Assembly (NCBI GenBank): GCA_036387415.1
Contig: DASVTU010000039.1
Span: 868,001-932,000 of the forward strand
Direction: 5' to 3'
Source: DASVTU01 sp036387415
GTDB taxonomy: Bacteria > Acidobacteriota > Blastocatellia > Pyrinomonadales > Pyrinomonadaceae
Length of the DNA: 64,000 nucleotides
Position 1 is the first letter of the stretch. Each line of letters begins with the position of its first letter. This document shows, one piece after another, positions 1-8,250 of this stretch. The notes below the pieces were generated by a model. The model ran no database searches and had not been told where the DNA came from. It saw only the letters and a list, made by a program, of their open reading frames with translations. The position numbers were made by a program, and so were the translations under genes.

Positions 1-1
1 G

Positions 2-637
2 CCAAGCGCCGACCACATGGAGTTCAAAATCTACGGGCTGGAATCGCATGCGGGCGTCGCGCCCGAACAGGGCATCTCCGCCATCCGCATCGCCGCCGAA
101 GCCATCCACAACATGAAACTCGGACGCATCGACGATGAAACGACTGCCAACATCGGTGTTATCGAAGGCGGCAAGGCCACCAACATCATCACCAATTTCG
201 TCGTCTGTCGCGGCGAGGCCCGTTCGCTCGATGACGACAAACTCCGCGCGCAGACCGAACACATGGTCAAGTGTTTCAAGGATGCGGCGGCGAAGTATGA
301 AGTGACGGTGGAAGGCGTGACGACCAAAGCGCGCGTCGAGGAACACGTTAACCGCGAATATTCGGCGATGGACGTGGCGGACTCGTCGCGCGTCGTCCAA
401 CTCGTCAAGACTGCCGCCGCGCGCTTAGGGTTGGATGTCAAAACGCTCGCCTCCGGCGGCGGCTGCGACGCCAACATCTTCAACAAAAAAGGCATCGAAT
501 GTGCCAACCTCGGCACGGGGATGCGCGCCATCCACACCGTCAAAGAATGGCTCGACGTGAAAGACATGTACGCCTCCGCCGAAATGACTCTGGAAATTCT
601 GAAACTTAACGGCGAGCAAGCGACGACTAAGGGATAA
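2..637 (+). CDS. M20-family peptidase, PepT-like, C-terminal part (5' end outside window)
   Basis: Open reading frame from the left edge to a TAA at 635-637, so the N-terminus is missing. Members of this family are metal-dependent aminopeptidases acting on short peptides in the cytoplasm. Seen: a segment GLESHAGVAPEQG, typical of the dimerisation domain of M20 peptidases, then SGGGCDANIFNKKG and ECANLGTGMRAIHTVKEWL near the C-terminus, where the histidine in AIHT is the expected metal ligand. The layout matches the PepT-like branch of M20 best. An ATG at 17 is internal (HMEFKIYG reads through it). The next gene starts immediately after the stop, or 27 nt later if its ATG is used. Another exopeptidase specificity cannot be excluded. 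Confidence 0.85.
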   Translation, partial: PSADHMEFKIYGLESHAGVAPEQGISAIRIAAEAIHNMKLGRIDDETTANIGVIEGGKATNIITNFVVCRGEARSLDDDKLRAQTEHMVKCFKDAAAKYEVTVEGVTTKARVEEHVNREYSAMDVADSSRVVQLVKTAAARLGLDVKTLASGGGCDANIFNKKGIECANLGTGMRAIHTVKEWLDVKDMYASAEMTLEILKLNGEQATTKG

Positions 638-664
638 GTGTGGAGTTGGTTCGAGTGTGCACTG

Positions 665-1597
665 ATGTCTGAAAGCACTTCAAATGAAGTTTACCGGAGC
701 GGCTACGTGGCGCTCGTCGGGCGACCGAACGCGGGTAAATCGACGCTGTTGAATCATCTCGTCGGAGAGAAGATTGCGGCGGTGTCGAATAAGCCGCAGA
801 CGACGCGCCACCAGATTCAGGGCATCATCACGCGACCTACGGGGCAGATTGTGCTGGTCGATACGCCGGGCGTGCATCAGCCCGGTTATCTTCTTAATCG
901 TCGCATGATGTCGGCGGTGCATGATGCGTTGGAAGGCGTGCAGTTGGTGTTGCTCATCCGCGATGCGTCGGTTTCGACGGGCAACGGCGACCGCTTCGTG
1001 CTCGACCTCGTTCGACAGTCAGAGAAGCCCGCGATGCTCTTGTTGAACAAGACCGACAAGATTGCGGACAAGTCGCCGCTTTTGCCTCTGATGGAGTGGT
1101 ACGGGCAGGAGTATGAGTGGCGCGCGGTGATGCCTCTGTCGGCGCGCACGGGCGACATGGTTGACGCGCTCGTCGATGAAATCATCAAGCACCTGCCGGA
1201 AGGCGCGCCCCTCTTCGGCGCAGACGAATTGACAGACCAATCCATGCGCTCGCTCGTCTCCGAGATTGTGCGCGAAAAAATCTTGCAGACGACGGGCGAA
1301 GAGATTCCTTACGTGACGGCGGTGGTGACGGAAAAGTACGACGAGACGAGCGAGGATTTGACGCGTATTCACTGCGCGATTTTCGTCGAGCGCAATTCGC
1401 AGAAACGCATCGTCATCGGCAAGGGAGCCGAACGTCTGAAGGAAATCGGCACACGCGCACGCCGCGACATCGAAAACCTCGTCGGGCATCGCGTCTATCT
1501 CGAACTTTTTGTCAAAGTCGAAGAGAACTGGCGCAACGACGCACGCGCGCTCAACGAACTCGGCATCGAAGAAAGGGGAAAAACGGGAAACGGATAA
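665..1597 (+). CDS. era: GTPase Era
   Basis: Era is an essential GTPase that binds the 3' end of 16S rRNA during 30S assembly. Seen from the ATG at 665: Walker A GRPNAGKS at residues 19-26, G3 DTPG at 66-69, G4 NKTD, a G5-like SART segment, and a C-terminal KH RNA-binding domain with VIGKGAERLKEIG followed by the usual ending VYLELFVKVEENWRND. About 310 residues, normal length. A GTG at 638 is in frame directly after the previous stop, but the ATG at 665 fits the family N-terminus better. The last residues (ERGKTGNG) are encoded by the left arm of a period-7 repeat element, so the tail is probably not functional. prmA and rsmE follow, making a ribosome-maturation group. Confidence 0.95.
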   Translation: MSESTSNEVYRSGYVALVGRPNAGKSTLLNHLVGEKIAAVSNKPQTTRHQIQGIITRPTGQIVLVDTPGVHQPGYLLNRRMMSAVHDALEGVQLVLLIRDASVSTGNGDRFVLDLVRQSEKPAMLLLNKTDKIADKSPLLPLMEWYGQEYEWRAVMPLSARTGDMVDALVDEIIKHLPEGAPLFGADELTDQSMRSLVSEIVREKILQTTGEEIPYVTAVVTEKYDETSEDLTRIHCAIFVERNSQKRIVIGKGAERLKEIGTRARRDIENLVGHRVYLELFVKVEENWRNDARALNELGIEERGKTGNG

Positions 1598-1688
1598 ACG
1601 GATAAAGGGAGAGGGGAGACGACAGGTGTTGCTCGGATGAATTTTTTCATAAGCCCTTTTGCCCTTTAACCTTTCCCTTTCCCCTTTT
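1576..1688. repeat. Period-7 inverted repeat element (AAACGGR / CCCTTTT family)
   Basis: Left arm about 1576-1615 consists of GGGAAAC/GGATAAA-like words; right arm about 1650-1688 consists of CCCTTTT/GCCCTTT words. Arms are roughly complementary. The left arm contains the era stop codon; the right arm ends just before the prmA start. Confidence 0.55.
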
Positions 1689-1697
1689 GATTTTATC

Positions 1698-2564
1698 GTG
1701 TGGTATGCGCTCGATGTGACGTTGGAGGCGGCGGCGCGCGAGGCGGTCGAATACGCGTTGATGGAGGCGGGCGCGCTCGGCACCGAGACGTGCGATGCTG
1801 ACAGCGACGGAATGATGCGCGTCGCCGCCTATTTCGATGCGCCGCCGGAGCGAGAGAGTGTGCGCGCGGCTCTCTTTGATGCGCTCAAGATTTACGGACT
1901 CCCTTCGTCGTCGGTGCGTGAGATGTCGGCGCGTGAAGTCGCGGCGCACGATTGGTTGGCGGAATGGAAACGTGGTTGGCAGCCCGTCGAAGTTGGTCAG
2001 AGGTTCATCGTCGCGCCGCCGTGGAGCGAACTTGACGGGACGCACGACGACCACGACGACCGCATCATCATCCGCATCGAGCCGGGCATGGCCTTCGGTA
2101 CGGGCACACACGAAACGACGCGGCTCTGCCTCGCTGCCATCGAAAAACATTTCGCGGGCGGAAGTTTCCTCGACGCCGGAACAGGCACGGGCATACTCGC
2201 CATCGCCGCCGCCAAAATCTCCGCCGACGCACGCATCGAAGCCTGCGACACAGACCCCGCCTGCATCACGATTGCACATCAAAACGCACGCCTCAACGGT
2301 GTCGCCGAACGCATCGACTTTCGCATCGGCACGGTTAACGAAACAAACACTCCCGCCGCTTGTGTCTGCGCCAATCTAACGGCGGACGTGATTCTACCGC
2401 TCCTGCCGTCGCTTCTCGCAGCGACCCGCAAGCGTCTGATTCTCTCAGGCATCCTCACGACGCAAACCGACGCCGTGCTCGCGCGCCTGCGCGAGTTGGG
2501 CATCGCAGAACAAGAGACGGCGACCGACGGCGAGTGGACGGCGATTGTAGTTTTCAAGCAGTGA
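1698..2564 (+). CDS. prmA: Ribosomal protein L11 methyltransferase PrmA
   Basis: PrmA uses SAM to methylate ribosomal protein L11. Seen: an N-terminal substrate domain, then a Rossmann methyltransferase with FGTGTHETTRL, the SAM loop FLDAGTGTGILAIAAAK, an acidic strand end (EACDTDP) and ANLTADVILPLL, the usual order. The start chosen is GTG at 1698, giving MWYALDVTLEAAAREAVEYA, which resembles family N-termini; an upstream TTG at 1659 would translate repeat sequence and is rejected. No strong ribosome binding site is visible before 1698. About 288 residues, normal length. Its pairing with rsmE downstream is common in bacteria. Confidence 0.93.
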   Translation: MWYALDVTLEAAAREAVEYALMEAGALGTETCDADSDGMMRVAAYFDAPPERESVRAALFDALKIYGLPSSSVREMSAREVAAHDWLAEWKRGWQPVEVGQRFIVAPPWSELDGTHDDHDDRIIIRIEPGMAFGTGTHETTRLCLAAIEKHFAGGSFLDAGTGTGILAIAAAKISADARIEACDTDPACITIAHQNARLNGVAERIDFRIGTVNETNTPAACVCANLTADVILPLLPSLLAATRKRLILSGILTTQTDAVLARLRELGIAEQETATDGEWTAIVVFKQ

Positions 2565-2574
2565 GAAGCAATTT

Positions 2575-2740
2575 AACAGGATAGACAGGACGAAAAGCGT
2601 CAGGATGAACAGGACAAGAAGGCAAAAGATAAAGGGAAGGCTCTTTTGCACGTTCAGTCACTTTTGTCTTTGACATCTTTAATTTTTCTTTTGCTTCATC
2701 CTGTCCATCGTGCGCGTTTTTATCGTGTCTATCCTGTGAA
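2575..2740. repeat. Inverted repeat element (ACAGGATAG family)
   Basis: Left arm 2575-2620 and right arm 2694-2740 are about 45 nt each and align well after reverse complementing (both carry ACAGGATAGACA, then an A-run, then ACAGGA). Each arm is itself made of near-repeats of CAGGATG at 7-9 nt spacing. A second, inner AAGGCAAAAG/CTTTTGC pair lies in the loop. It occupies nearly the whole prmA-rsmE gap. Confidence 0.7.
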
Positions 2741-2784
2741 TTTCGGTCAGTGAATTTCTACTTGATGAAAGCGAAGCTCAAGAG

Positions 2785-3585
2785 ATGACGCGGCGTAGGT
2801 TTTATGCTCCGGCGGAGACGTTCGACGCGTCGGCGACGGGAGCGACGGTGCGGCTTGCGCCGGAGGAGTCGCGTCATTTGCGCGACGTGCTGCGGCTGAG
2901 GGCGGGCGACGAGGCTTACGTCTTCGATGGTGAGGGCGGCGAGTATCTGTGCGTCGTCGTCGAGAGCGGTGGTGGTGGCGGTGGACGCGGTAGCGGTGGT
3001 GGTGCGACGCTTGAGGTGCGTGAGCGCGTGGAGCCTCTGCGACCGGAATCGCCGCTCGATTTATCGTTGGCTGTGGCGTTGCTCAAGGGTGAGAAGTTTG
3101 ACCTAGTGGTGCAGAAAGCGACGGAGTTGGGCGCGACGAGCATTGTGCCCGTCGTGACGAGACGCGCCGACGTGCGCCTGCGTGACGAACGCGACGAGGG
3201 GAAACGCACAGCGCGTTGGCAGCGTCTCGCGCTCGAAGCGGCGAAACAGTCGGGGCGTGCGCGCGTGCCTGTCGTCCATGCTCCGTCGTCTTTCGCTTCG
3301 GTGTTGACGGGCGCGGACGGGCGCGGCGTGGCGACGTTGCGGCTGATGTTTGTCGAACGCGACGGTCGCAGTCTGGTCGAGACGGTGGGAGATTTAGCGG
3401 GTGCGCGTCCGGCGTCTGTCGCGGCGTTGGTCGGGCCGGAGGGCGGTTGGGAGACGGAGGAGACGAGCGAGGCGACCGAAGCGGGTTGGAAAGTTGTGAC
3501 GCTCGGCGGGCGAACCCTACGCGCAGAGACGGCAGCCATCACCGTCGCGGCGCTGCTCCAACATCTCTTCGGCGACCTTAGATAA
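2785..3585 (+). CDS. rsmE: 16S rRNA (uracil-1498-N3)-methyltransferase RsmE
   Basis: SPOUT-class methyltransferase that modifies U1498 of 16S rRNA. Seen: N-terminal PUA-like part (ESRHLRDVLRLRAGD), KGEKFDLVVQKATELG, the SAM-binding stretch VGPEGGW and the knot LGGRTLRAETAAI at the C-terminus, all family hallmarks. 266 residues, slightly longer than usual because of a glycine run near residues 61-72 encoded by a GGT-rich tract (about 2968-3003), inside the surface loop of the PUA-like domain. Same strand as prmA, separated from it by a repeat element. Confidence 0.94.
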   Translation: MTRRRFYAPAETFDASATGATVRLAPEESRHLRDVLRLRAGDEAYVFDGEGGEYLCVVVESGGGGGGRGSGGGATLEVRERVEPLRPESPLDLSLAVALLKGEKFDLVVQKATELGATSIVPVVTRRADVRLRDERDEGKRTARWQRLALEAAKQSGRARVPVVHAPSSFASVLTGADGRGVATLRLMFVERDGRSLVETVGDLAGARPASVAALVGPEGGWETEETSEATEAGWKVVTLGGRTLRAETAAITVAALLQHLFGDLR

Positions 3586-3713
3586 AATGAAAAGTTAAAA
3601 ATGTAAAAAGCAAACTTCACAGCAGCAACGAGCAGACAGGCTTGGCTTCTTCTCTAGTCTTCCTTTTTTCTTTAGTCCTCCCTTTTTAATTTTCCATATT
3701 TAACTTTTCATTC
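3583..3713. repeat. Period-7 inverted repeat element (TGAAAAGTTAAA family)
   Basis: Left arm 3583-3610 and right arm about 3681-3713 share GAATGAAAAGTTAAA-like sequence after reverse complementing. The left arm includes the rsmE stop; the right arm encodes the last residues (NEKLNMEN) of the convergent TPR gene. T-tracts on both outer sides suit a bidirectional terminator. Confidence 0.6.
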
Positions 3714-4375
3714 AAAAGCAGTTCTTTTGCTCGCGCGCGGTCGCGTGCGGATTCAAAATTCCACGCCGGGTCGTGGGGCGCATTGAGGAGCGTTTCGAGT
3801 TGGACGCGTGCGGACTGGTGTTGGCCTTGTTCGAGCAGCATCTCGGCGAAGTAGAGGCGTGTGACGGTGTTGGCGGGTGCGAGGTCGATGGCTTGCTCGA
3901 AATGCGCGCGGGCGCGTCGCTGACCGCCACCGAGCGGGCGCGGGAGTTTGTGTTCGAGACGTGCGAGGACGCGGAGCGGCCCGGCGGCGTGATAGGCGGC
4001 GTCCAGACTGACGGCGCGTTGGAGCGCGCGACGTGCGCGCAAGGCGAGGGGCAGCGCACGCCAGAACGGTTCGACGCGCGCACGAAGCGCAAGATTAACG
4101 CCGAGCCAGAAGTGTCCCTCGACGCCGCGCGGCTCAAGACGCGCGGCACGCGCGCAGGCCGCCGCGCCGCGTCGATGAAAGGCGCGTACGCGCTCTTTTT
4201 CCGTCGCTTCCTGACCGAGAAAAAAGAGCGCGCGGCCAAGTCGCCAAGCCGCGCCGTAGTCGTCTCGCGCCGCTCGCTGCAAAAGTTCGACTGACGCGCG
4301 GACGTTCTCCGCATGTTCCCGCGCCGCGTAGAGCGCGTCGGCGTGTTGTCGTAATTCCTGAATATTTTCAGCCAT
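3686..4375 (-). CDS. TPR-like repeat protein (TRAP-T/TatT-like)
   Basis: 229 residues, predicted soluble and almost entirely helical. The pattern AAWRLGRALFFLG, GHFWLGVNLALRA, AHFEQAIDLAPANTVTRLYFAEMLLEQG resembles tetratricopeptide repeats of the kind in TatT-like proteins (GHFWLG and RLYFAE are typical). No catalytic motif is present, so a scaffold or partner-binding role is inferred. The ATG is at 4373-4375. The final residues come from a repeat-element arm, suggesting the original stop was lost or shifted. Convergent with rsmE. Confidence 0.7.
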   Translation of the reverse strand: MAENIQELRQHADALYAAREHAENVRASVELLQRAARDDYGAAWRLGRALFFLGQEATEKERVRAFHRRGAAACARAARLEPRGVEGHFWLGVNLALRARVEPFWRALPLALRARRALQRAVSLDAAYHAAGPLRVLARLEHKLPRPLGGGQRRARAHFEQAIDLAPANTVTRLYFAEMLLEQGQHQSARVQLETLLNAPHDPAWNFESARDRARAKELLLNEKLNMEN

Positions 4376-4405
4376 CGTGAGCGTACATTAAAAGTGAGAG
4401 GGCGT

Positions 4406-4537
4406 AGACGAGAGGCTAGAGGTTAGTAAAAAGCGTGTGGGCGAACGGCGTGCATCATTTTATATGTTCTCTCGTATATGCAAACGACGACAACCCGCGT
4501 GCGACTCACGGCCTCTAATCTCTGGCCTCTGGTTTTC
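4406..4537. repeat. Period-7 inverted repeat element (GAGGTTA family)
   Basis: Left arm 4406-4434 (AGAGGCTAGAGGTTAG) and right arm 4510-4537 (CCTCTAATCTCTGGCCTCT) are inverted copies of a degenerate GAGGYTA word. The loop, about 75 nt, contains an AT-rich stretch near 4456-4482. It lies in the divergent gap (4376-4666) between the TPR gene and the small gene at 4667; nothing else is recognised in that gap. Confidence 0.65.
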
Positions 4538-4666
4538 TTTGACGAACCGCCCCGCGCGGGCGCAGAATACGCACGAAGCCCTGAGCGAGACAAGTGCGCG
4601 AAAGGCGTGTTTGAATGATGCGGCGTTTTTGGTTTGAGATGAGTTTGAAGAGGAGTTATTGGAAGC

Positions 4667-4942
4667 ATGGCGATGACGAGAGAAGATGCAGTCGTACGTG
4701 CGCGTGCGGATTTGGCGGCGCGTCTCGGCGTCTCTGAAAACGAGGTGGCAGAGGAGTCTGTCGCGGATGCAGATTTCCCGGACATGGCTCTCGGTGCGGC
4801 GGGAGACGACGAGATGAGCGGGCAGATGATTACGCCGGGATGGCGCATACGCCTGCGCGCCGGAGGCGACGTGCACGAATATCGCGCCAACCGGAATCAG
4901 ATTCGTCTCTATAATTTCAAAGGTGCAAACTATCGTCTCTAG
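4667..4942 (+). CDS. Small conserved-looking hypothetical protein (91 aa)
   Basis: Acidic N-terminal half (REDAVVRARADLAARLGVSENEVAEESV) that looks helical, then a C-terminal beta-like segment (GWRIRLRAGGDVHEYRANRNQIRLYNF). The C-terminal part, ending in a 'yrvd..G' style strand pair, resembles small bacterial proteins that bind or inhibit other proteins, but no family can be named with confidence. A good ribosome binding site (GAGGAG near 4650) precedes the ATG. It stands alone between a divergent TPR gene and the protease gene. Confidence 0.6.
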   Translation: MAMTREDAVVRARADLAARLGVSENEVAEESVADADFPDMALGAAGDDEMSGQMITPGWRIRLRAGGDVHEYRANRNQIRLYNFKGANYRL

Positions 4943-5033
4943 GGCGTGCGAGTCGCCGTCTGGCGGGGCGCGCAGTTTGAGGCCGTAACTCGAAGCAGTA
5001 AAAGTTTTTGACAGTCAGTTGTGAGGTGATGTG

Positions 5034-6461
5034 ATGAACCGACAGAACTTTCTCGGACATTTGGCTCTGGCGTTGACGGTGGTGCTGTTGGCCGCGTTTT
5101 TAGGACAGATGCGGCGTTGGCACAACGAACACGCGTCGCAAGCTCCGTCGCAGACCGAAGAGGTGGAACAGATTAAGCACGTGCCCCTGACGGAAGACCC
5201 CGCCCAATACGACGAGTCGGAAGTGCTGGTGCGTTTCCGTGCGGGCACGTCGGAGGCGACGATTGAACGTCTTGCCGCGACAAAGAACGACCGCGTGGAA
5301 GACCATTTCGAGTTTGTCTCGAACTACGCCGTGATTGAAGACGAAGACGGCATGGACGCCGAAGCGGTGGCGCGCGAGTACAGGTCAATGCCCGAAGTCG
5401 AGTATGCGGAGGCGAACGCTTTTATCGAACTCGACCCGCAGGAAAACAGCATGCCCGATTCGCTCAGCGAATCGCAGGACGGTACGCCCAACGACCCTCT
5501 GCTCGGCGAACAGTGGGCGCTCATCAACACCGGACAACGCGAAGGCAAAGCCGCCGCCGACATCAGCGCCTTGAAGGCGTGGATGAACAAGACGACGGGC
5601 AGCGACAAGGTGGTGGTCGCCGTGCTCGATAGCGGCGTCAACTATCATCACCAAGACCTCGCCGCCAACATCTGGACGCGCCCCGCCGCGCTCGCGCCCT
5701 ACGTTGACGCACAAATCGGCACCATCAACGACCTCAACGGCTACGACGCCGCCGAGAACGACGGCGACCCGATGGACGAGAACGGCCACGGCACGCACTG
5801 CGCCGGAATCGTCGGCGCGCAGGGCAACAACAACGAAGGCATCGCGGGCGTCAACTGGACGGTGCAAATCATGCCGCTTCGCTTCATGGACGCTAACGGC
5901 ATGGGCACGACCAAAGATGCCATTGAAGCCATCAACTATGTCATCGAGCGCAAGCGCGCGGGCGTCAACGTCCGCGTCATCAACGCGAGTTGGGGTTCCA
6001 AGAGGTATTCAAAGGCGCTCGAAGATGCGATTCGCGAGGCGGGCGAGGAAGGCATCCTCTTCGTCGCGGCGAGCGGCAATTCGACCGAAGACACAGACCG
6101 TTCACCGCACTATCCGTCGGCCTACCAACTGCCGAACGTCCTCAGCGTCGCCGCGCTCAATCGCCGCGATGAACTCACTTCCTTCTCCAACTACGGTGCG
6201 AAGACCGTCCACATCGCCGCTCCCGGCGCGGAGATTCTGAGCACCTGGCTCGGCACAGACTACGAGGAACATTCCGGCACTTCGATGGCCTCCCCGGTGG
6301 TTGCGGGCGTCGCCGCGCTCGTCCTTTCGACCGAGCCTGACCTCTCCGTCAAAGAGTTGCGCGAGCGTCTCCTGAAAACCGTTGACCAGCTCGACGCGCT
6401 CTCCGGCAAGGTCGCAAGCGGTGGCCGCGTCAACGCCGCGCGCGCCGTCGGCCTCGACTAA
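5034..6461 (+). CDS. Secreted subtilisin-like serine protease (S8)
   Basis: Extracellular or periplasmic endopeptidase. Seen from the ATG at 5034: a hydrophobic signal/anchor (LALALTVVLLAAFLGQ) at about residues 7-23; a propeptide with EVLVRFRAGTSEATIERLAA, like fervidolysin-type prodomains; then the catalytic triad Asp199 (VAVLDSGVN), His252 (NGHGTHCAG) and Ser417 (SGTSMASP). The oxyanion asparagine region (VAASGN) is present. 475 residues. A GTG at 5031 is also in frame, but GAGGTG at 5023-5028 is better spaced for 5034. The gene ends at a clear intrinsic terminator. No substrate or partner gene is adjacent. Confidence 0.93.
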   Translation: MNRQNFLGHLALALTVVLLAAFLGQMRRWHNEHASQAPSQTEEVEQIKHVPLTEDPAQYDESEVLVRFRAGTSEATIERLAATKNDRVEDHFEFVSNYAVIEDEDGMDAEAVAREYRSMPEVEYAEANAFIELDPQENSMPDSLSESQDGTPNDPLLGEQWALINTGQREGKAAADISALKAWMNKTTGSDKVVVAVLDSGVNYHHQDLAANIWTRPAALAPYVDAQIGTINDLNGYDAAENDGDPMDENGHGTHCAGIVGAQGNNNEGIAGVNWTVQIMPLRFMDANGMGTTKDAIEAINYVIERKRAGVNVRVINASWGSKRYSKALEDAIREAGEEGILFVAASGNSTEDTDRSPHYPSAYQLPNVLSVAALNRRDELTSFSNYGAKTVHIAAPGAEILSTWLGTDYEEHSGTSMASPVVAGVAALVLSTEPDLSVKELRERLLKTVDQLDALSGKVASGGRVNAARAVGLD

Positions 6462-6497
6462 ATCAACACACCGACGGATTTTTTGTCAGCCACTCTC

Positions 6498-6535
6498 AAA
6501 AGCCTCTTCGTGCTTCCCGCTCGGAGAGGCTTTTT
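6498..6535 (+). terminator. Intrinsic terminator after the S8 protease
   Basis: Perfect 10-bp stem AAAAGCCTCT (6498-6507) with AGAGGCTTTT (6525-6534), 17-nt loop, ending in five T residues. Located 37 nt after the protease stop. Confidence 0.85.
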
Positions 6536-6567
6536 GATGGATTGCGGAATGCGCGTATGATGACGGC

Positions 6568-8247
6568 GTGCTGAACGACGAAGCGGAGGATGAACGGAGC
6601 GACGGCGCAGAGGCGCACACGTCTGCGGAGACGGAAGCGACGAATGCTGTGCCGCCCTTCGTGCTCGCGTTGGACATCGGCACGTCGAGCGTCCGCGCAG
6701 CCTTCTATGACGGGCTGGCGCGCGAGATTCGTGGCACGGGCGCGCGCATCCGACGCTCGTTTTGCACGACTGCCGACGGCGGCGCAGAAGACGACGCGGA
6801 AGAATCTGTGAGCGTCGTGGCGCGCGTGATTGATGCTGCGCTGGCGCGTGCCCCGAAGCCAATCACGGCGGATACAAAAGGCGTCGCCGTTTCATGTTTC
6901 TGGCATAGCCTCGTCGGAGTCGGGGAGGACGGGCGTGCGCTGACGCCTGTGCTCGGTTGGGCTGACACGCGTGCGAGCGCGGCGGCGGGAGAGTTGCGGA
7001 GACTTTTGGACGAAAGCACCACGCACGCGCGTACGGGTTGCCGTTTTCACGCGAGCTACTGGCCTGCCAAACTCATCTGGCTCTACAGACAAAATCCCGC
7101 GCTCACCGACACCGTACGTCGTTGGATGTCCTTCGGCGAATTTCTCGCGTTGCGGTTGGCGGGCGGCGGTGAGTTTGGCGTTAGTGAGCGAAGCGTCGCG
7201 GGCGTGACAACTGCAAGTATCTCGATGGCGTCGGGGACGGGTCTTTTCAATCAACGGTCGTGCGCGTGGGATGCGACGTTGCTGGCGGACTTGCAATGCC
7301 TTGCTCGTCTGCCTCTCGACATCGAACAACTGCCGACCGTCGCGGAACACAACGCCGTCACCTATACGCTCTCGGACGAGTATGCCGCGCGTTGGCCTGT
7401 GCTGCGTGGGCGAGCGATTTTTCCGGCGGTCGCAGACGGCGCGGCCAACAACATCGGCGCGGGTTGCATCGCGCCTCAAGCCATCGCGTTGATGGTCGCA
7501 ACGTCGGGAGCGATGCGCGTCATGCGTGAGGCGGATGCGCCGTGCGAGTTGCCGCCCGCGCTGTGGTGTTATCGTGCGGACGCAAAGCGCGTCGTCGTCG
7601 GCGGTGCGCTCTCGGATGGCGGCGGCCTCCGCGAGTGGATGTTGAGAACGATGCTGTTTGAAGCTGATGCGGACGCCAGCGTCGAACGCGAACTCGCCGC
7701 GATGGAACCGGACGCACACGGTTTGACCGTTCTGCCGTTCTGGGCGGGCGAACGAAGCACGGGCTGGAACGAAGAGGCGCGCGGCGGTATTCTTGGTCTC
7801 ACCATGCACACGCGTCCGTCGGAAATACTGCGCGCGTCGATGGAAGCGGTGGCCTATCGTTTGGCGGGCGTCGCGGATGCGTTAGCGGCGTTTGCCGCGC
7901 CGGAGGCTGAGATACGCGCGTCGGGCGGTGCGCTTCGACGCTCGCCCGCGTGGACGCAAATCGTCGCAGACGTGCTCGGACGCCCCGTGAAATTATTGAA
8001 CATCAACGAAGCGTCGAGTCGCGGCGCGGTTTTGCTTGCGCTCGAAGCACTAGGCGAGATAAAAAGCATCGCTGACGTGGACGCTCCATCCGGCGACGTT
8101 TACGAACCATGCCCGTCGCATCACGCGCGCTACACGGAAGCCCGCACGCGTCAACAGAAATTTTACGAGCTTCTTATCAATCATCCGTCGGATACTTCGT
8201 TGAACTTTACCGTCTCAAACTCTGAAACCGAATCGAAGGAAATCTAA
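6568..8247 (+). CDS. FGGY-family carbohydrate kinase (gluconokinase-like)
   Basis: FGGY kinases phosphorylate sugars or sugar acids with ATP. Seen: an N-terminal phosphate-binding stretch LALDIGTSSVRAAFYDG, a middle region (LGWADTRA, WMSFGEFLALRL), the ATP-site GAGCIAPQAIALMVATSGAMRV and the C-terminal RASGGALRRSPAWTQIVADVLG, the order expected for FGGY kinases. Resemblance to the bacterial gluconate kinases and the transketolase immediately downstream point to the pentose phosphate route, but substrate cannot be read from sequence. The start is GTG at 6568, preceded by an acidic, low-complexity leader of about 30 residues. 559 residues. Stop is 3 nt before the transketolase ATG: an operon. 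Confidence 0.85.
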   Translation: MLNDEAEDERSDGAEAHTSAETEATNAVPPFVLALDIGTSSVRAAFYDGLAREIRGTGARIRRSFCTTADGGAEDDAEESVSVVARVIDAALARAPKPITADTKGVAVSCFWHSLVGVGEDGRALTPVLGWADTRASAAAGELRRLLDESTTHARTGCRFHASYWPAKLIWLYRQNPALTDTVRRWMSFGEFLALRLAGGGEFGVSERSVAGVTTASISMASGTGLFNQRSCAWDATLLADLQCLARLPLDIEQLPTVAEHNAVTYTLSDEYAARWPVLRGRAIFPAVADGAANNIGAGCIAPQAIALMVATSGAMRVMREADAPCELPPALWCYRADAKRVVVGGALSDGGGLREWMLRTMLFEADADASVERELAAMEPDAHGLTVLPFWAGERSTGWNEEARGGILGLTMHTRPSEILRASMEAVAYRLAGVADALAAFAAPEAEIRASGGALRRSPAWTQIVADVLGRPVKLLNINEASSRGAVLLALEALGEIKSIADVDAPSGDVYEPCPSHHARYTEARTRQQKFYELLINHPSDTSLNFTVSNSETESKEI

Positions 8248-8250
8248 AAC

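Noticed and set aside
31..678. Minus-strand frame of 215 codons opposite the M20 peptidase
   Set aside because: Ser/Thr/Ala/Val-rich shadow of a GC-rich gene with clear family motifs on the plus strand.
5008..5030. TTGACA just before the protease gene as a -35 box
   Set aside because: Only about 20 nt upstream of the start, leaving no room for a -10 and leader.
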